From Ancylobacter crimeensis (GTDB taxonomy: Bacteria; Pseudomonadota; Alphaproteobacteria; Rhizobiales; Xanthobacteraceae): a stretch of DNA of 64,000 bases. This document shows positions 1 through 8,507 of this stretch, piece by piece. Each line of letters opens with the position of its first letter. Position 1 is the first letter of the stretch. The stretch is taken from positions 116,977 to 180,976 of the forward strand of contig NZ_JALKCH010000008.1 of assembly GCF_023016805.1 (NCBI RefSeq), in the 5' to 3' direction. The translations under genes were made by a program, and so were the position numbers. Under the pieces are notes generated by a model. That model was not told where the DNA came from. It did no database searches and was given only the letters and a program-made list of their open reading frames with translations.

Positions 1-255
1 GAACGGACGCTCGCCACCCTCGGCACCTTCGGGACGCGGGGTGCGGGGCCGGAAGGACCGCTCGCCTTGTCCCTCACCCTCGCGGCGCGGGGTGCGGGGC
101 CGGAACGGACGCTCGCCACCCTCGGCACCTTCGGGACGCGGGGTGCGGGGCCGGAAGGACCGCTCGCCTTGTCCCTCACTCTCGCGGCGTGGGCCGCGGG
201 AGCGGAACGGACGTTCGCGGCCCTCGCCGTCCTCTGGACGGAGATTGCGCGGACG
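1..255 (-). repeat. 51-bp tandem repeats in rluB tail
   Basis: Units begin at 1, 52, 103, 154 and 205 (exact 51-bp period). The array alternates two versions, giving a 102-bp higher-order period. On the coding strand each unit encodes 17 residues built on the core FRPRTPR followed by an acidic/glycine segment. The unit at 205 is degenerate. The array continues past the window edge. Confidence 0.9.
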
Positions 256-1431
256 GGAGCGGCGCTCGTCGCGGGTGTCGTCGTCGCGACGAGCCGAACG
301 GGCGCGGAAGGTGCGTTCACCCCCGGTCTCCGGGCGGGCGCCGCGGCGATCATCCCCGCGACGCGGTTCTTCGGACTGCTCCGGCGACTCGTTGGAGCGC
401 ACGCGCTGCACCAGAAACTTTCGGCCCTTGCGGTCGGAGAGGATACCGGCCTTCACGGTCTTTTCGGGCGTCGTCTCGGTGCCGATGGGCTTGCGGCGCG
501 GGCGCGCGCTCTCGACATCGCCGGGGCGCGTCTCCTCGGCGCTGTGGCCACGGCCACGGGCGGGGCGCTCCTCCTCCTCGTCGGGAACCGCATGGTCGAA
601 GACCGGGCCCGTGAAGTCGGCGCCGGCGGCGGCGGAAAGCTCCGGTCCCAGCTGGTCGGCCAGCACGCGGGTGCGTACCTCGAGCGCCTCGCCGGCGGGA
701 ATCTCCGCGAGCTGGAACGGGCCGTAGGAGAGCCGGATCAGCCTGTTGACCTCGAGGCCGAGTGCGCCGAGCACGTTGCGCACCTCACGGTTCTTGCCTT
801 CGCGCAGTGCCAGCGTCAGCCACAGATTGGATCCCTGTACCCGGTCGAGCGTCGCCTCGATGGGGCCGTACTGGATGCCGTCCACGGTGATGCCGGCGAT
901 GAGCGCGTCGAGCTTGTCTTGCATCACCGAGCCCTTGGCGCGCACGCGATAGCGGCGCAGCCAGCCGGTTTCGGGCAGTTCCAGCACCCGGGCGAGGCCG
1001 CCATCATTGGTGAGCAGGATCAGGCCTTCGGTGTTGAGGTCGAGCCGCCCCACCGTGACGAGGCGCGGCAGGCCGGGGGGCAGGATCTCGAACAGGGTCG
1101 GCCGGCCCTCGGGATCGTAATTGGTCGTCACCACGCCTTTGGGCTTGTGGTAGAGGTAGAGCCGCGTGCGCTCTTTCGCTGGCAGTGGCTCTCCGTCCAC
1201 GGTGATGGCGTCCTGGGCGGTCACGGTGCGGGCCGGGCTCTCGAGCACCTCGCCATTCACCGCGACGCGGCCTTCCGCGATCCATTCCTCGATTTCGCGC
1301 CGCGAACCGAGGCCGGCGCGGGCGATCACCTTCGCGACCCGCTCGGCCTCCTTCGGCTCGACAGGGGCGAGGGCGCGGGGCGCGCGGGGAACGCGGTTCT
1401 GGTCCTTGCGGGGCGGCAGCTTTTTCGGCAT
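1..1431 (-). CDS. rluB: 23S rRNA pseudouridine synthase RluB-like, truncated at window edge
   Basis: The minus strand reads open from an ATG at 1431 to the window edge (477 codons, no stop). Residues about 30-80 form an S4 RNA-binding domain (VAKVIARAGLGSRREIEEWI), followed by an RsuA/RluB/RluF-type pseudouridine synthase domain with the catalytic signature VGRLDLNTEGLILLTND (the Asp of GRLD is the nucleophile) and the motif REGKNREVRNVL. Members modify a uridine of helix 80 of 23S rRNA. After about residue 260 the protein becomes a long Arg/Glu/Pro/Gly-rich tail that ends in tandem 17-residue repeats and leaves the window, so the true length is unknown. Long basic tails are common in alphaproteobacterial RluB proteins, but their role is not settled. 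It is divergent from tadA, with which it shares a short promoter region. Confidence 0.9.
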   Translation of the reverse strand, partial: MPKKLPPRKDQNRVPRAPRALAPVEPKEAERVAKVIARAGLGSRREIEEWIAEGRVAVNGEVLESPARTVTAQDAITVDGEPLPAKERTRLYLYHKPKGVVTTNYDPEGRPTLFEILPPGLPRLVTVGRLDLNTEGLILLTNDGGLARVLELPETGWLRRYRVRAKGSVMQDKLDALIAGITVDGIQYGPIEATLDRVQGSNLWLTLALREGKNREVRNVLGALGLEVNRLIRLSYGPFQLAEIPAGEALEVRTRVLADQLGPELSAAAGADFTGPVFDHAVPDEEEERPARGRGHSAEETRPGDVESARPRRKPIGTETTPEKTVKAGILSDRKGRKFLVQRVRSNESPEQSEEPRRGDDRRGARPETGGERTFRARSARRDDDTRDERRSRPRNLRPEDGEGRERPFRSRGPRRESEGQGERSFRPRTPRPEGAEGGERPFRPRTPRREGEGQGERSFRPRTPRPEGAEGGERPF

Positions 1432-1559
1432 GGGTGCGATCCGGTATCGGGCCGGCGGTGCTATCACGTTCGGCGAAGCGAGGCGAGCCTTTGACTGAGC
1501 AGGAATCGCGCGCCGCGTCCATCGGACTTTCACGGGCCGAGCCTTCACGATCCGGTTTC

Positions 1560-1988
1560 ATGGAGCGCGCCCTCGCCGAAGCCCGCGCCGCCGCCTTGCG
1601 CGGGGAGGTGCCAATCGGTGCGGTGATGGTGCGCGCGGGCGAGGTGATCGCCGCCGCCGGCAACCGGACGCGGCAGGATGCCGACCCCACCGCCCATGCC
1701 GAGATGCTGGTGTTGCGTGCCGCGGCCCAGCGGCTCGGGACCGACCGGCTGTCCGACTGCGACCTCTATGTCACGCTGGAGCCCTGCACCATGTGCGCGG
1801 GCGCGATTGCCTGGGCGCGGCTGCGCCGGGTCTATTACGGCGCGGCCGATCCCAAGGGCGGAGCGGTGGAGAGCGGGGTGCGCTTCTTCGCGCAGGCCAC
1901 CTGTCACCACGTGCCGGAGCTTTACGGCGGGCTCGCCGAAGCGGAGTGCGCCGAGCTGCTGCGCGCCTTCTTCCGCGAGCGCCGCTAG
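1560..1988 (+). CDS. tadA: tRNA adenosine(34) deaminase TadA
   Basis: This is the enzyme that deaminates wobble adenosine 34 to inosine in tRNA-Arg(ACG). The zinc-dependent cytidine/deoxycytidylate deaminase fold is shown by HAE at residues 46-48 (His zinc ligand, Glu proton shuttle) and PCTMC at 75-79 (two Cys zinc ligands). The 142-residue length from the ATG at 1560 fits the short alphaproteobacterial form. An in-frame TTG at 1491 with a GAGG about 8 nt upstream would add 23 residues and is a real alternative, because homologues usually have a few residues before FMERALAEA. It is divergent from rluB and is followed by a palindromic intergenic repeat that probably serves as terminator. Confidence 0.93.
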   Translation: MERALAEARAAALRGEVPIGAVMVRAGEVIAAAGNRTRQDADPTAHAEMLVLRAAAQRLGTDRLSDCDLYVTLEPCTMCAGAIAWARLRRVYYGAADPKGGAVESGVRFFAQATCHHVPELYGGLAEAECAELLRAFFRERR

Positions 1989-2086
1989 AGCATTTCGAGC
2001 GAAGTGGGTACCGGTTCGCGGGAAGACAATGCGATCGGACAATAGGTTAGAGCCATTCATCGATTCCGTGAAACGATAAATGGCTC
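1988..2086. repeat. Dispersed intergenic repeat, copy 1, ending in a hairpin
   Basis: This block resembles one at 26318-26418: both have a GCGAAGTGG-type segment, then CCGGTTCGCG, a CAATAGGTT core and a final palindrome containing ATTCATCGATTCCGTGAAACG. Here the palindrome is a 13-bp stem (2050-2062 with 2074-2086, one G-T wobble) with an 11-nt loop. It lies between the convergent genes tadA and the beta-propeller gene, so it may act as a bidirectional terminator. Similar repeats are known between genes in many Hyphomicrobiales. Confidence 0.8.
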
Positions 2087-2096
2087 CAGGCGGTTC

Positions 2097-3167
2097 TCAG
2101 GGCAGCGCCACCATCATACGCGGGCCGGCCCTGACCTTGATGCGGGCCAGGATCCGGGTGGCGCCGGCATCGGTGAGCACCACCTCATCCTCGCCCCAGG
2201 ACGCGACCGCGAGCATGTCGCCGGCGACGACCACGCCTTCGGGATAGTCGATGCCGCGCAGACGGGCACCCACCGTGCCGCTGGTGGGATCGAGAAGGGC
2301 AAGCTCGCCGCTCTGCTGGTTGGTGACCGCGATCTGCCCACTCCCGTCATCCGCAGCGCCCAGCGGGGCGACGCCATAGGGCATTAGCCCGACCTTGGGG
2401 CGTCCGGCCTCCTTCAGCGTTGCGGCGTCTATGATGGAAAGGTCGCCGCTCTGCACATTTGCGATGTAGGCATGGGCGCCATCCGGCGACACCGCGAGCG
2501 CGAAGGGCGCGCGGCCAACCGGCACGGCGGCGAGGCGCTTCATCGCCGCGACATCGACGATGCTGACCTCGTTGCTCTCGCGATCCGCGACATAGGCGAT
2601 GTCGTGGGCCCGATCGAGCGCGAGGCCGGCGGGCGACTTGCCGAGCGCGACCCGCCCGGTCTCTCTTCCGTCAGCGGCATCGACACGGATCAGCGCATCC
2701 GACTCCCAATCGCTAAGCACGAGGCTCGCCCCATCCGCGGTCACGGCAATGCCGAAGGGCTCCTTGCCGGCTTTGAATGTCGTGGTGACCCTGCCCGCGG
2801 CGACGTCGACCCGCGAGACGAGGCCGAGATCGGGGTGGGTCACATAAACCGTGCGCCCATCCGGGCTGGCGGCGATGGCGGCGGGCACACGCTCCAGCGG
2901 GATTTCCGCGCGGATCGTCCGGCTGGGCAGGTCCAGCAGCGTCAGCACGCCGGCCTGCTGGGAGACGACGGCGAGCGTTGTCGGGGCGGTTTTTGCGGCC
3001 GCCGCCGCCGGGGCGGCAGGGGCCGTCTGCGCATGTGCCGACAGAGGGACGGATGCCGCTAAAAATGCGAGCAGCACGGGGACTACGGCCGGACGCTGTC
3101 CCGCGACAGCCCGAAGCCGGCGCGCCAGGAGAGCCCGGGCGCAACGGTCCATGGTCCCCGGTCTCAC
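2097..3167 (-). CDS. Secreted YVTN-family beta-propeller protein, distal gene of the mxa cluster
   Basis: A 356-residue protein with a signal peptide (hydrophobic stretch about 26-45, cleavage near AHA-QT). The rest is a repeated beta-propeller pattern with SPDGRTVYVTHP, VTADGASLVLSD, IAYVADRESNEVSIVD and SPDGAHAYIANVQSGDLSIID, typical of YncE/YVTN repeats, which form a seven-bladed propeller in the periplasm. It starts 67 bp after mxaD on the same strand and is probably co-transcribed. Proteins of this kind accompany PQQ dehydrogenase systems and could correspond to one of the poorly defined distal mxa genes (mxaE/mxaH) of other methylotrophs, but I cannot assign the name from sequence. An ATG at 3152 is an alternative start. 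Specific function unknown. Confidence 0.85.
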   Translation of the reverse strand: MRPGTMDRCARALLARRLRAVAGQRPAVVPVLLAFLAASVPLSAHAQTAPAAPAAAAAKTAPTTLAVVSQQAGVLTLLDLPSRTIRAEIPLERVPAAIAASPDGRTVYVTHPDLGLVSRVDVAAGRVTTTFKAGKEPFGIAVTADGASLVLSDWESDALIRVDAADGRETGRVALGKSPAGLALDRAHDIAYVADRESNEVSIVDVAAMKRLAAVPVGRAPFALAVSPDGAHAYIANVQSGDLSIIDAATLKEAGRPKVGLMPYGVAPLGAADDGSGQIAVTNQQSGELALLDPTSGTVGARLRGIDYPEGVVVAGDMLAVASWGEDEVVLTDAGATRILARIKVRAGPRMMVALP

Positions 3168-3234
3168 GATCGGTCCCTCACGCAGCGGCGTCTCGATCCG
3201 TCATCGCCCGGGCGACTGTCTCTCACACTGTTCC

Positions 3235-3774
3235 TCAAGGCTTGGCCACCTTAGCTTTCAGCCCATCGAGGCCCTTTTTGAAGAAGTCGGTCATGGCGTC
3301 GATGGCCGACTGGTCGTCCTGGCCTTCGGCCGGCTCGTTGGTGGTGTCGGCGCGGTAGAAGCGGCCGCCCCAGGTCACCTGGCTGCCGCCATCGGCCGGC
3401 TTCACCTGGATTTCCGCGGTGTAGAAGCTCACCGGCAGGGCCTCGATGTTCTCGGTGGACATGCGGTAGGCATAGCGGTGGTCGGCGGCGTCGTATTCGT
3501 CGAGGCCTTCGGTGATGTCGCCCTTCTCCAGCGTGATGGTGCGCGAGGCGGTGCCGGCGGTGTTGTCGCCGGTCGCGGTCACCTTCTTCACCTCGGGATG
3601 CCAGTCGCCGATGCTGCCGAAATTGCCCATCACCTTCCATACCGCGTCGGGCGGCGCCGGGATGAGGATGCTTTCCTCGACCTTCTGCGGGGTGGGGCCG
3701 TGGGCGGTCGCGAGCGACGGAAGGGCGAGCAGCGCGACGAACGCCGCCAGGAACAGCTTCTTCATGTGGATCAT
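3235..3774 (-). CDS. mxaD: Methanol dehydrogenase accessory protein MxaD (SRPBCC fold)
   Basis: A 179-residue protein with a clear signal peptide (KKLFLAAFVALLALPSLATA) and a START/SRPBCC-type domain (SILIPAPPDAVWKVMGNFGSIGDWHPEV). MxaD proteins are periplasmic and have been reported to stimulate the interaction between methanol dehydrogenase and cytochrome cL. The first ATG at 3774 overlaps the mxaL stop (ATGA), so translation is probably coupled. A second ATG at 3765, directly before the signal peptide, could be the true start. Gene position after mxaL agrees with the canonical mxa order. Confidence 0.9.
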   Translation of the reverse strand: MIHMKKLFLAAFVALLALPSLATAHGPTPQKVEESILIPAPPDAVWKVMGNFGSIGDWHPEVKKVTATGDNTAGTASRTITLEKGDITEGLDEYDAADHRYAYRMSTENIEALPVSFYTAEIQVKPADGGSQVTWGGRFYRADTTNEPAEGQDDQSAIDAMTDFFKKGLDGLKAKVAKP

Positions 3775-4784
3775 CCGTAAGGTCGGGGGGAAGGAGAACG
3801 CAGCGGCGTCGGCCGCCGGTCGCGCCGGCGCGCCAATGCCGGCAACAGGGTGTAGACGAGGACGAGGGCGAGCAGAGCCAGACCCGCCGGCCAGCCATAG
3901 GTGTCGACGGGCACGGTGGCAGGACGCCGCGTGGTGGAGGCGAGCACCGCCGGTCCTAGGCTTTCCGGTCCGGCCAGATGGAAATAGGACAGGCCGAGTT
4001 GGTCGGCGATGGCGTGCAGATGCTCCTCATGCACCGCGCTGAGATGTTCCGTGCCGGTCGCGGCCTCGCCACCGAAGGGCGCGTTGCGCGGATTGTAGCC
4101 CGGGCGTTGCTCGGCATCGGCGGGCGGCGGCCCGAAACGGTTCTCCTGCGGCACGTCGGTCTCGGAATAGAAGCCGATCTCACGGCCTTCATCGTCGAAT
4201 TTCGGGATCGGCGCCGGATCGAGCCCGCCTACGCCGACGATCAGCCCACGAATCGCAGGCTCGGTACGCTCGAAGGGCGGCAGCGAGTCGGAGGGCAGCG
4301 GCGGGGCTTCGTGGCCGTCGCTGAGGAAAACGAGATCGGCGTTCAGACTTTGCGCGAGTGTCCAGCTCGCCTGCGCGCCGCGGGCGATGTAGCTGTCGCC
4401 CTCCCACGCCATGCGCCAGTCCAGCGCGGCGATCTCGGCATCGAGCGCGGCGAAATTTTCACAGACCTCGGCCGGTTCCAGCAGCAGGAAGGCGCGGCGC
4501 TCGGTGAAGATCGCAAGGCCGGCGCGCGAGCGGCACGGCAGGTCCGCCAGTAGGGCCCGCATGGCGCGCTTGGCGCTTTCAAGCCGCGAGGCGGGCGCGC
4601 CGTCGAGGGTCGTATCGCGCACATTCATGCTGCCGGTGATGTCCACCACCATCACCACGTCGCGGGTGTGACGCTGCCGGTCGATGCGGGGCGCCACGAG
4701 CGCGACGATGCCCGCCGCCAGCGCCAGCAGTAGGAGCCAGAAGGCCGGGTCGCCCCTGAACCGGGACAGAAACCCCGTCATCAT
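3771..4784 (-). CDS. mxaL: MxaL, membrane-anchored vWA protein for calcium insertion
   Basis: A 337-residue protein with an N-terminal membrane helix (about 14-32), a von Willebrand factor A domain with the metal-ion-dependent adhesion site DITGSMN at residues 48-54, and a C-terminal membrane helix (about 298-318) before a basic tail. The vWA domain should face the periplasm. In Methylorubrum, mxaA, mxaK and mxaL are required for calcium insertion into methanol dehydrogenase; assignment here is by domain plus gene order. The start overlaps the mxaK stop by four bases, and its own stop overlaps mxaD. A second ATG directly follows the first. Confidence 0.88.
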   Translation of the reverse strand: MMTGFLSRFRGDPAFWLLLLALAAGIVALVAPRIDRQRHTRDVVMVVDITGSMNVRDTTLDGAPASRLESAKRAMRALLADLPCRSRAGLAIFTERRAFLLLEPAEVCENFAALDAEIAALDWRMAWEGDSYIARGAQASWTLAQSLNADLVFLSDGHEAPPLPSDSLPPFERTEPAIRGLIVGVGGLDPAPIPKFDDEGREIGFYSETDVPQENRFGPPPADAEQRPGYNPRNAPFGGEAATGTEHLSAVHEEHLHAIADQLGLSYFHLAGPESLGPAVLASTTRRPATVPVDTYGWPAGLALLALVLVYTLLPALARRRDRRPTPLRSPSPRPYG

Positions 4785-5407
4785 GGCAGGCCCTTGGGAA
4801 GGCCGGGCAATTCGATCCAGACATTTTTCAGGAGTTCGGGTCCGACCTCCTCGTCCCCTTCCTGGTCGATCTTGGGAAAGTCACGCACCAGCCGCATGGC
4901 GATGTCGAGATTGTACTTTGCATCCCACATCTCCGGCTCGAGGGTCAGGGCCCGCCGGTAGCCGTCCTTGGCGAGGCGCACGAGCGGCGCGGCGGCGTCG
5001 AACTCATTGCCTTCCAGATGCCCGAAGGCGGCGTGGAGCCGGCTATTGGCCATGTTGTAGAGTGCGGCGGCGACGAGGGGGCGGGGCGCGGTGCGCATGA
5101 TGTGGGAGAGCACAGGCTGGGCTTCGTCCAGCCGATCGCGCTGGAGCAGGAACGTCAGGCGGGCAAAGGCGAGTTCGGGCCGCGCATCGGCTGGCACCTC
5201 CACATTCTTCCCGCCATCGACCAGCGCATGGATATCGGCGTTGGTGCGCATGGCGCGGGCGAGTTTCCAGCCATCGACGGCCGTGACGGCGACCGCGATG
5301 GCGAGCACGAGGGCCGTGGCCCAGATCAGCAGGCGGCGCCAGCCGAGGCGGCCGCGGAACCGGGTGGCGAGCGGGGCGGCGACTGCGCGGATCGGCACGG
5401 CCGTCAT
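4781..5407 (-). CDS. mxaK: MxaK methanol dehydrogenase maturation protein
   Basis: A 208-residue protein with one membrane helix near the N-terminus (LLIWATALVLAIAVAVTAV, about 26-44) and an alpha-helical, TPR-like remainder (repeated FARLTFLLQRDRLDEAQPVL and AALYNMANSRLHAAFGHLEG segments). MxaK has no known catalytic motif; with MxaA and MxaL it is needed to load calcium into the enzyme. Identification rests on its position between mxaC and mxaL, size and topology. It is coupled to both neighbours by four-base overlaps. Confidence 0.85.
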   Translation of the reverse strand: MTAVPIRAVAAPLATRFRGRLGWRRLLIWATALVLAIAVAVTAVDGWKLARAMRTNADIHALVDGGKNVEVPADARPELAFARLTFLLQRDRLDEAQPVLSHIMRTAPRPLVAAALYNMANSRLHAAFGHLEGNEFDAAAPLVRLAKDGYRRALTLEPEMWDAKYNLDIAMRLVRDFPKIDQEGDEEVGPELLKNVWIELPGLPKGLP

Positions 5408-6501
5408 GCAGCCCTCCTTTGGGATTCGGAATCCTGCGTCCGGACAGGGTGAGCCGCGCGCCCGGGGGCGACGGGTGTGGCTCGCAACGGCCGCTCGAAG
5501 GGACGCTCGGCGAGTTTGGCCGACAGCAGGAGGCCGAGCGCCAGAATCGCCACCACCAGCAGAAGACGGGCATAATCCTGCCGGGGCACGCGCTCTTCAT
5601 AGAGCAGCGGATGGGTTTCCTGCCGGTCGATCTCGGCGATCGCCTGTTCCACCGCCTGCGGGCTTTCCGCCTCGAAGGCGCGGTAGGGCACGCCGAGGCT
5701 CTTCATGAACAGGTGCAGATGGCGCTCGGGATAGGCCTGCGGGGTGTCGTCGCCGATCGGGGCCGGAGCGAAGATGCTGGGCGCGCCCTTGGACCGCAGG
5801 AAGAGCCAGTAGAGATGCACGGGATTGCGCAGGATCTCGTCGCGCAGGAACTCCTGCACCTTCTGGTCGATCACGGCGGCGCCGTCGGACACCAGCAGTA
5901 GCGCGCGCGAGGCGTTCTCGCTGGCGGCGTCGAAGCGGGTCAGCGCCATGGCGAGGCCGCGGCCGACATCGGTGTAGGACAGCGCCGGCCGGTCGATGGC
6001 GGCGATGGCGGCCTGCACCGCGCCGTGATGGTCGGTCAGCGGCAGCACCGGCATCGGGGAGGTGGAGAAGGCGACGACGCCGATGCGGTCGTGCTCGCGC
6101 CGGGCCACGAACTCGCTCAGCAGCCGCTTGGCCGCATGGGATTTCGATTCCTCGCCGCCGGTCGGCGTGGTTTCGGCGAAGGTGTTGTCCATGCTGGAGG
6201 AACGGTCGAACAGCAGCACGATGTTGGCGCCGTGGCCCTGCCGTTCGACGGTCTGCTCGCGCCGGTGCAGCCCCGCCAGCGCGAGCACCAGCGCCGCGAT
6301 CGCGACCATGCCGGACACCCGCAGCAGGCCGGCGACGATGCGGGACAGCTGGTCCGGCGGGGCGAGGGCAAGGGAGGGGGCGCGCTGGCGCAGCAGCGGC
6401 AAGTTCAGCAGCGGCAGAGAAATCAGGAAAAGCAAAGCTAAGACAAGGGGATAGTCGACGCCGAAGCCGCCCGGAAACTGTCCCGCAAGCATCCCCTTCA
6501 T
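5404..6501 (-). CDS. mxaC: MxaC, membrane vWA-domain maturation protein
   Basis: A 365-residue protein starting at the ATG at 6501, which overlaps the mxaA stop (ATGA). Two N-terminal membrane helices (about 17-37 and 58-77), a periplasmic von Willebrand A domain with the MIDAS motif DRSSSMDN at 99-106, and a C-terminal helix (RLLLVVAILALGLLLSA) give a BatA-like topology. Together with MxaL it probably forms a vWA pair working with the MoxR-type ATPase MxaR and the DUF58 protein MxaS; this combination is a general metal-insertion/chaperone module. The open frame extends far upstream, but the overlap, topology and homologue length favour 6501. Confidence 0.88.
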   Translation of the reverse strand: MKGMLAGQFPGGFGVDYPLVLALLFLISLPLLNLPLLRQRAPSLALAPPDQLSRIVAGLLRVSGMVAIAALVLALAGLHRREQTVERQGHGANIVLLFDRSSSMDNTFAETTPTGGEESKSHAAKRLLSEFVARREHDRIGVVAFSTSPMPVLPLTDHHGAVQAAIAAIDRPALSYTDVGRGLAMALTRFDAASENASRALLLVSDGAAVIDQKVQEFLRDEILRNPVHLYWLFLRSKGAPSIFAPAPIGDDTPQAYPERHLHLFMKSLGVPYRAFEAESPQAVEQAIAEIDRQETHPLLYEERVPRQDYARLLLVVAILALGLLLSAKLAERPFERPLRATPVAPGRAAHPVRTQDSESQRRAA

Positions 6502-7535
6502 GCCGCGGTCCTCTCGATGGCGCTGAGCCGGCGGGCGAGGCCGGGCACGGCTTTCGGCGCCAGCAGGGTGCCGGCGCTTCCGGCGTCGGCGGCGAAGAAC
6601 AGGCGGCGGGAGGCGGCGAACAGGGTTTCCAGCTCGGGGGCGGCGGGCCGGTAGTCGGGGTGGTCGTCGAGGAAGCCGGGAAGGTCCTCCGCGAGCACCC
6701 GGCGGCCGGCCGTCGCGTCGAGCGCGCGGTGCAGGGCGAGCAGCGCGTCGCGATAGACCGGTGAGTCCGATGAGGTGGACGATGAGTCCAGCTCCGGCCC
6801 GGCGCGGCGGATAGCGCGCAGCGCCGCCGCGAAGGGCCGCGCGCGCATCCGGCGGAACGGCCCCCAGCCGAACTGGGCGGCGAGTGCGGCGAGCGCCAGC
6901 AGAGCCACCCCGGCGGCTCCGATCGTCGCTGTGACCAGCCTGCGGGTCGGCACGTTCGCAGGGGCGATGTCGCTGCGCAGCCGCAGCGCCTCGCCGGAGG
7001 CGGAGCCGGCGACCTCGCGCAGCGGGGTCATGACGAAGCTCCACGCCGGCACCTTCGCATCGGTGCTGCGAATGCCGTCGCTGGCGGTGAGGGTCAGTGC
7101 GGGGATCTCCAGCCGCTTCGGCTCCAGCGGGGCGTAGAAGGTCTGGTAGTCGAGCCACAGCCGGTAGCGACGGGTGCCCTCGCGGATGCCGAGATCCTCC
7201 AGCCGCACATTCTGCAGGTTCAGCCAGTAGGTGAGCGCCCGCGCCCGCGGCAGGGAGGCGGGCTCGATATGATAGGCGGGATCGAGCGCGATCTCGATCT
7301 CGTGCCGGATTGCGTCGCCCAGCAGATAGCCGAAATTGCGCGGCGGATAGAGGTCGAGAGCGCGGAACGGGCCGCCGGCCGGCAGAACCGGCGCGTTCGC
7401 GGTGTCCCCGGCGCCGGCGCCCTGGGTGCGCTCCTGCTCCTCGCTCTGGGTGTTGACCTGCGCCTGCGCGGGAGCCGCGATGGCCAGTGCGAGGAGAAGG
7501 CCGGCCGCAAGGAGGGGAGAAAGGCGGGCGCGCAT
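6498..7535 (-). CDS. mxaA: MxaA, calcium-insertion accessory protein
   Basis: A 345-residue protein with a signal peptide (LLAAGLLLALAIAAPAQAQ), a periplasmic beta-rich domain, one membrane helix (about 195-217) and a C-terminal helical domain on the cytoplasmic side. No catalytic motif is visible. Its place between mxaS and mxaC identifies it as MxaA, which is needed for production of calcium-containing, active methanol dehydrogenase. It starts 3 nt after the mxaS stop and overlaps mxaC by four bases. Confidence 0.85.
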   Translation of the reverse strand: MRARLSPLLAAGLLLALAIAAPAQAQVNTQSEEQERTQGAGAGDTANAPVLPAGGPFRALDLYPPRNFGYLLGDAIRHEIEIALDPAYHIEPASLPRARALTYWLNLQNVRLEDLGIREGTRRYRLWLDYQTFYAPLEPKRLEIPALTLTASDGIRSTDAKVPAWSFVMTPLREVAGSASGEALRLRSDIAPANVPTRRLVTATIGAAGVALLALAALAAQFGWGPFRRMRARPFAAALRAIRRAGPELDSSSTSSDSPVYRDALLALHRALDATAGRRVLAEDLPGFLDDHPDYRPAAPELETLFAASRRLFFAADAGSAGTLLAPKAVPGLARRLSAIERTAA

Positions 7536-7538
7536 GGT

Positions 7539-8507
7539 TCAGCCCTCCAACAGATGGCGGGCGAGGGCGTCGGCGTCGAGCCGGTCCACCAGATGGAACG
7601 CGCGCGCGCCGTGGGCGGCGAACAGCGCGTCCAGCGCCGCGCGCCGCGCACGGGCGGCGGCCCGCCAGCGCGCGCGCAGTGCCGGGCGCATGACGACGAG
7701 CCGTCTTGCCCCGGTTTCCAGATCGGCGAGCTGCACGAGGCCCCAGCGCGGCAGATCGCGCTCGGCGGCGCTGTCATGCAGCACAACGGGAATCACGTCG
7801 TGCCGCCACAGGGCGTCGAGGAGCCGTCCGATCTCGTCCGCCGGCATCAGGAAATCGGAGATGAGGAAGACCATGCCGCGTCGGGCGGGCAGGCGCTCGG
7901 CGGCGGCGACGAGGCCGGCGCTGCCGGCGCCGTCGGGTTCGGCGCGGGCGAGGCGGCTGCGCACCTCGGTCTCGATGCCGCGGCGCCGGCCGGCGGGCAG
8001 ATCGACATCCTCGCGCGGGGCCGCGCCCGCCCCGTGCAGGGCGAAGCTGTCGCCGATGGCCTGCGCCGAGGCGGCGAGCAGGGTGCAGAGCTCCGTCACC
8101 GGGCCTGCGACGAGGCCGCCGAAGCGCATGGAGGCGGAGAGGTCCACCAGCGCCGCGACCGCGATGGCCCGGCGCGGTGCATATTGGCGCACATGCAGCG
8201 TGCCGAAGGGGTCGCGCAGCGAGGCGAGCACGTCGAGCCGGCGCGGATCGGGGCTGCGGGTCAGCTCGACATGGCGGCGGAACGCGCCCTCGCCGCCTTC
8301 GCCGCCGCCGGCATGGGCGCCGGGACGGATGCCGCGCGGACGCCAGCGCAGCGCATAGGCGAGCGTGCGCGGTCCCGCGGCGGGGGCCTGCGCCGCGGCC
8401 GGAGCGGGCCGGAGGCGCGCCGGCCTGTCGCCCGCGGTCCCGACCCTGCCCGCGGTCTTCTCCCAGCCCGCTCCGGCCGCGCCCGCTCCAGCTGCGCCCG
8501 TTCTCAT
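7539..8507 (-). CDS. mxaS: MxaS, DUF58 protein
   Basis: A 322-residue DUF58 protein from the ATG at 8507, which overlaps the mxaR stop by four bases. The family core is visible as VRQYAPRRAIAVAALVDLSASMRFG (positions 106-130), a degenerate von Willebrand A metal site. DUF58 proteins partner MoxR ATPases. The N-terminal 70 residues are rich in Ala/Gly/Pro and look disordered. Gene order R-S-A is that of other methylotrophs. Its precise biochemical role in methanol dehydrogenase maturation is not known. Confidence 0.87.
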   Translation of the reverse strand: MRTGAAGAGAAGAGWEKTAGRVGTAGDRPARLRPAPAAAQAPAAGPRTLAYALRWRPRGIRPGAHAGGGEGGEGAFRRHVELTRSPDPRRLDVLASLRDPFGTLHVRQYAPRRAIAVAALVDLSASMRFGGLVAGPVTELCTLLAASAQAIGDSFALHGAGAAPREDVDLPAGRRRGIETEVRSRLARAEPDGAGSAGLVAAAERLPARRGMVFLISDFLMPADEIGRLLDALWRHDVIPVVLHDSAAERDLPRWGLVQLADLETGARRLVVMRPALRARWRAAARARRAALDALFAAHGARAFHLVDRLDADALARHLLEG

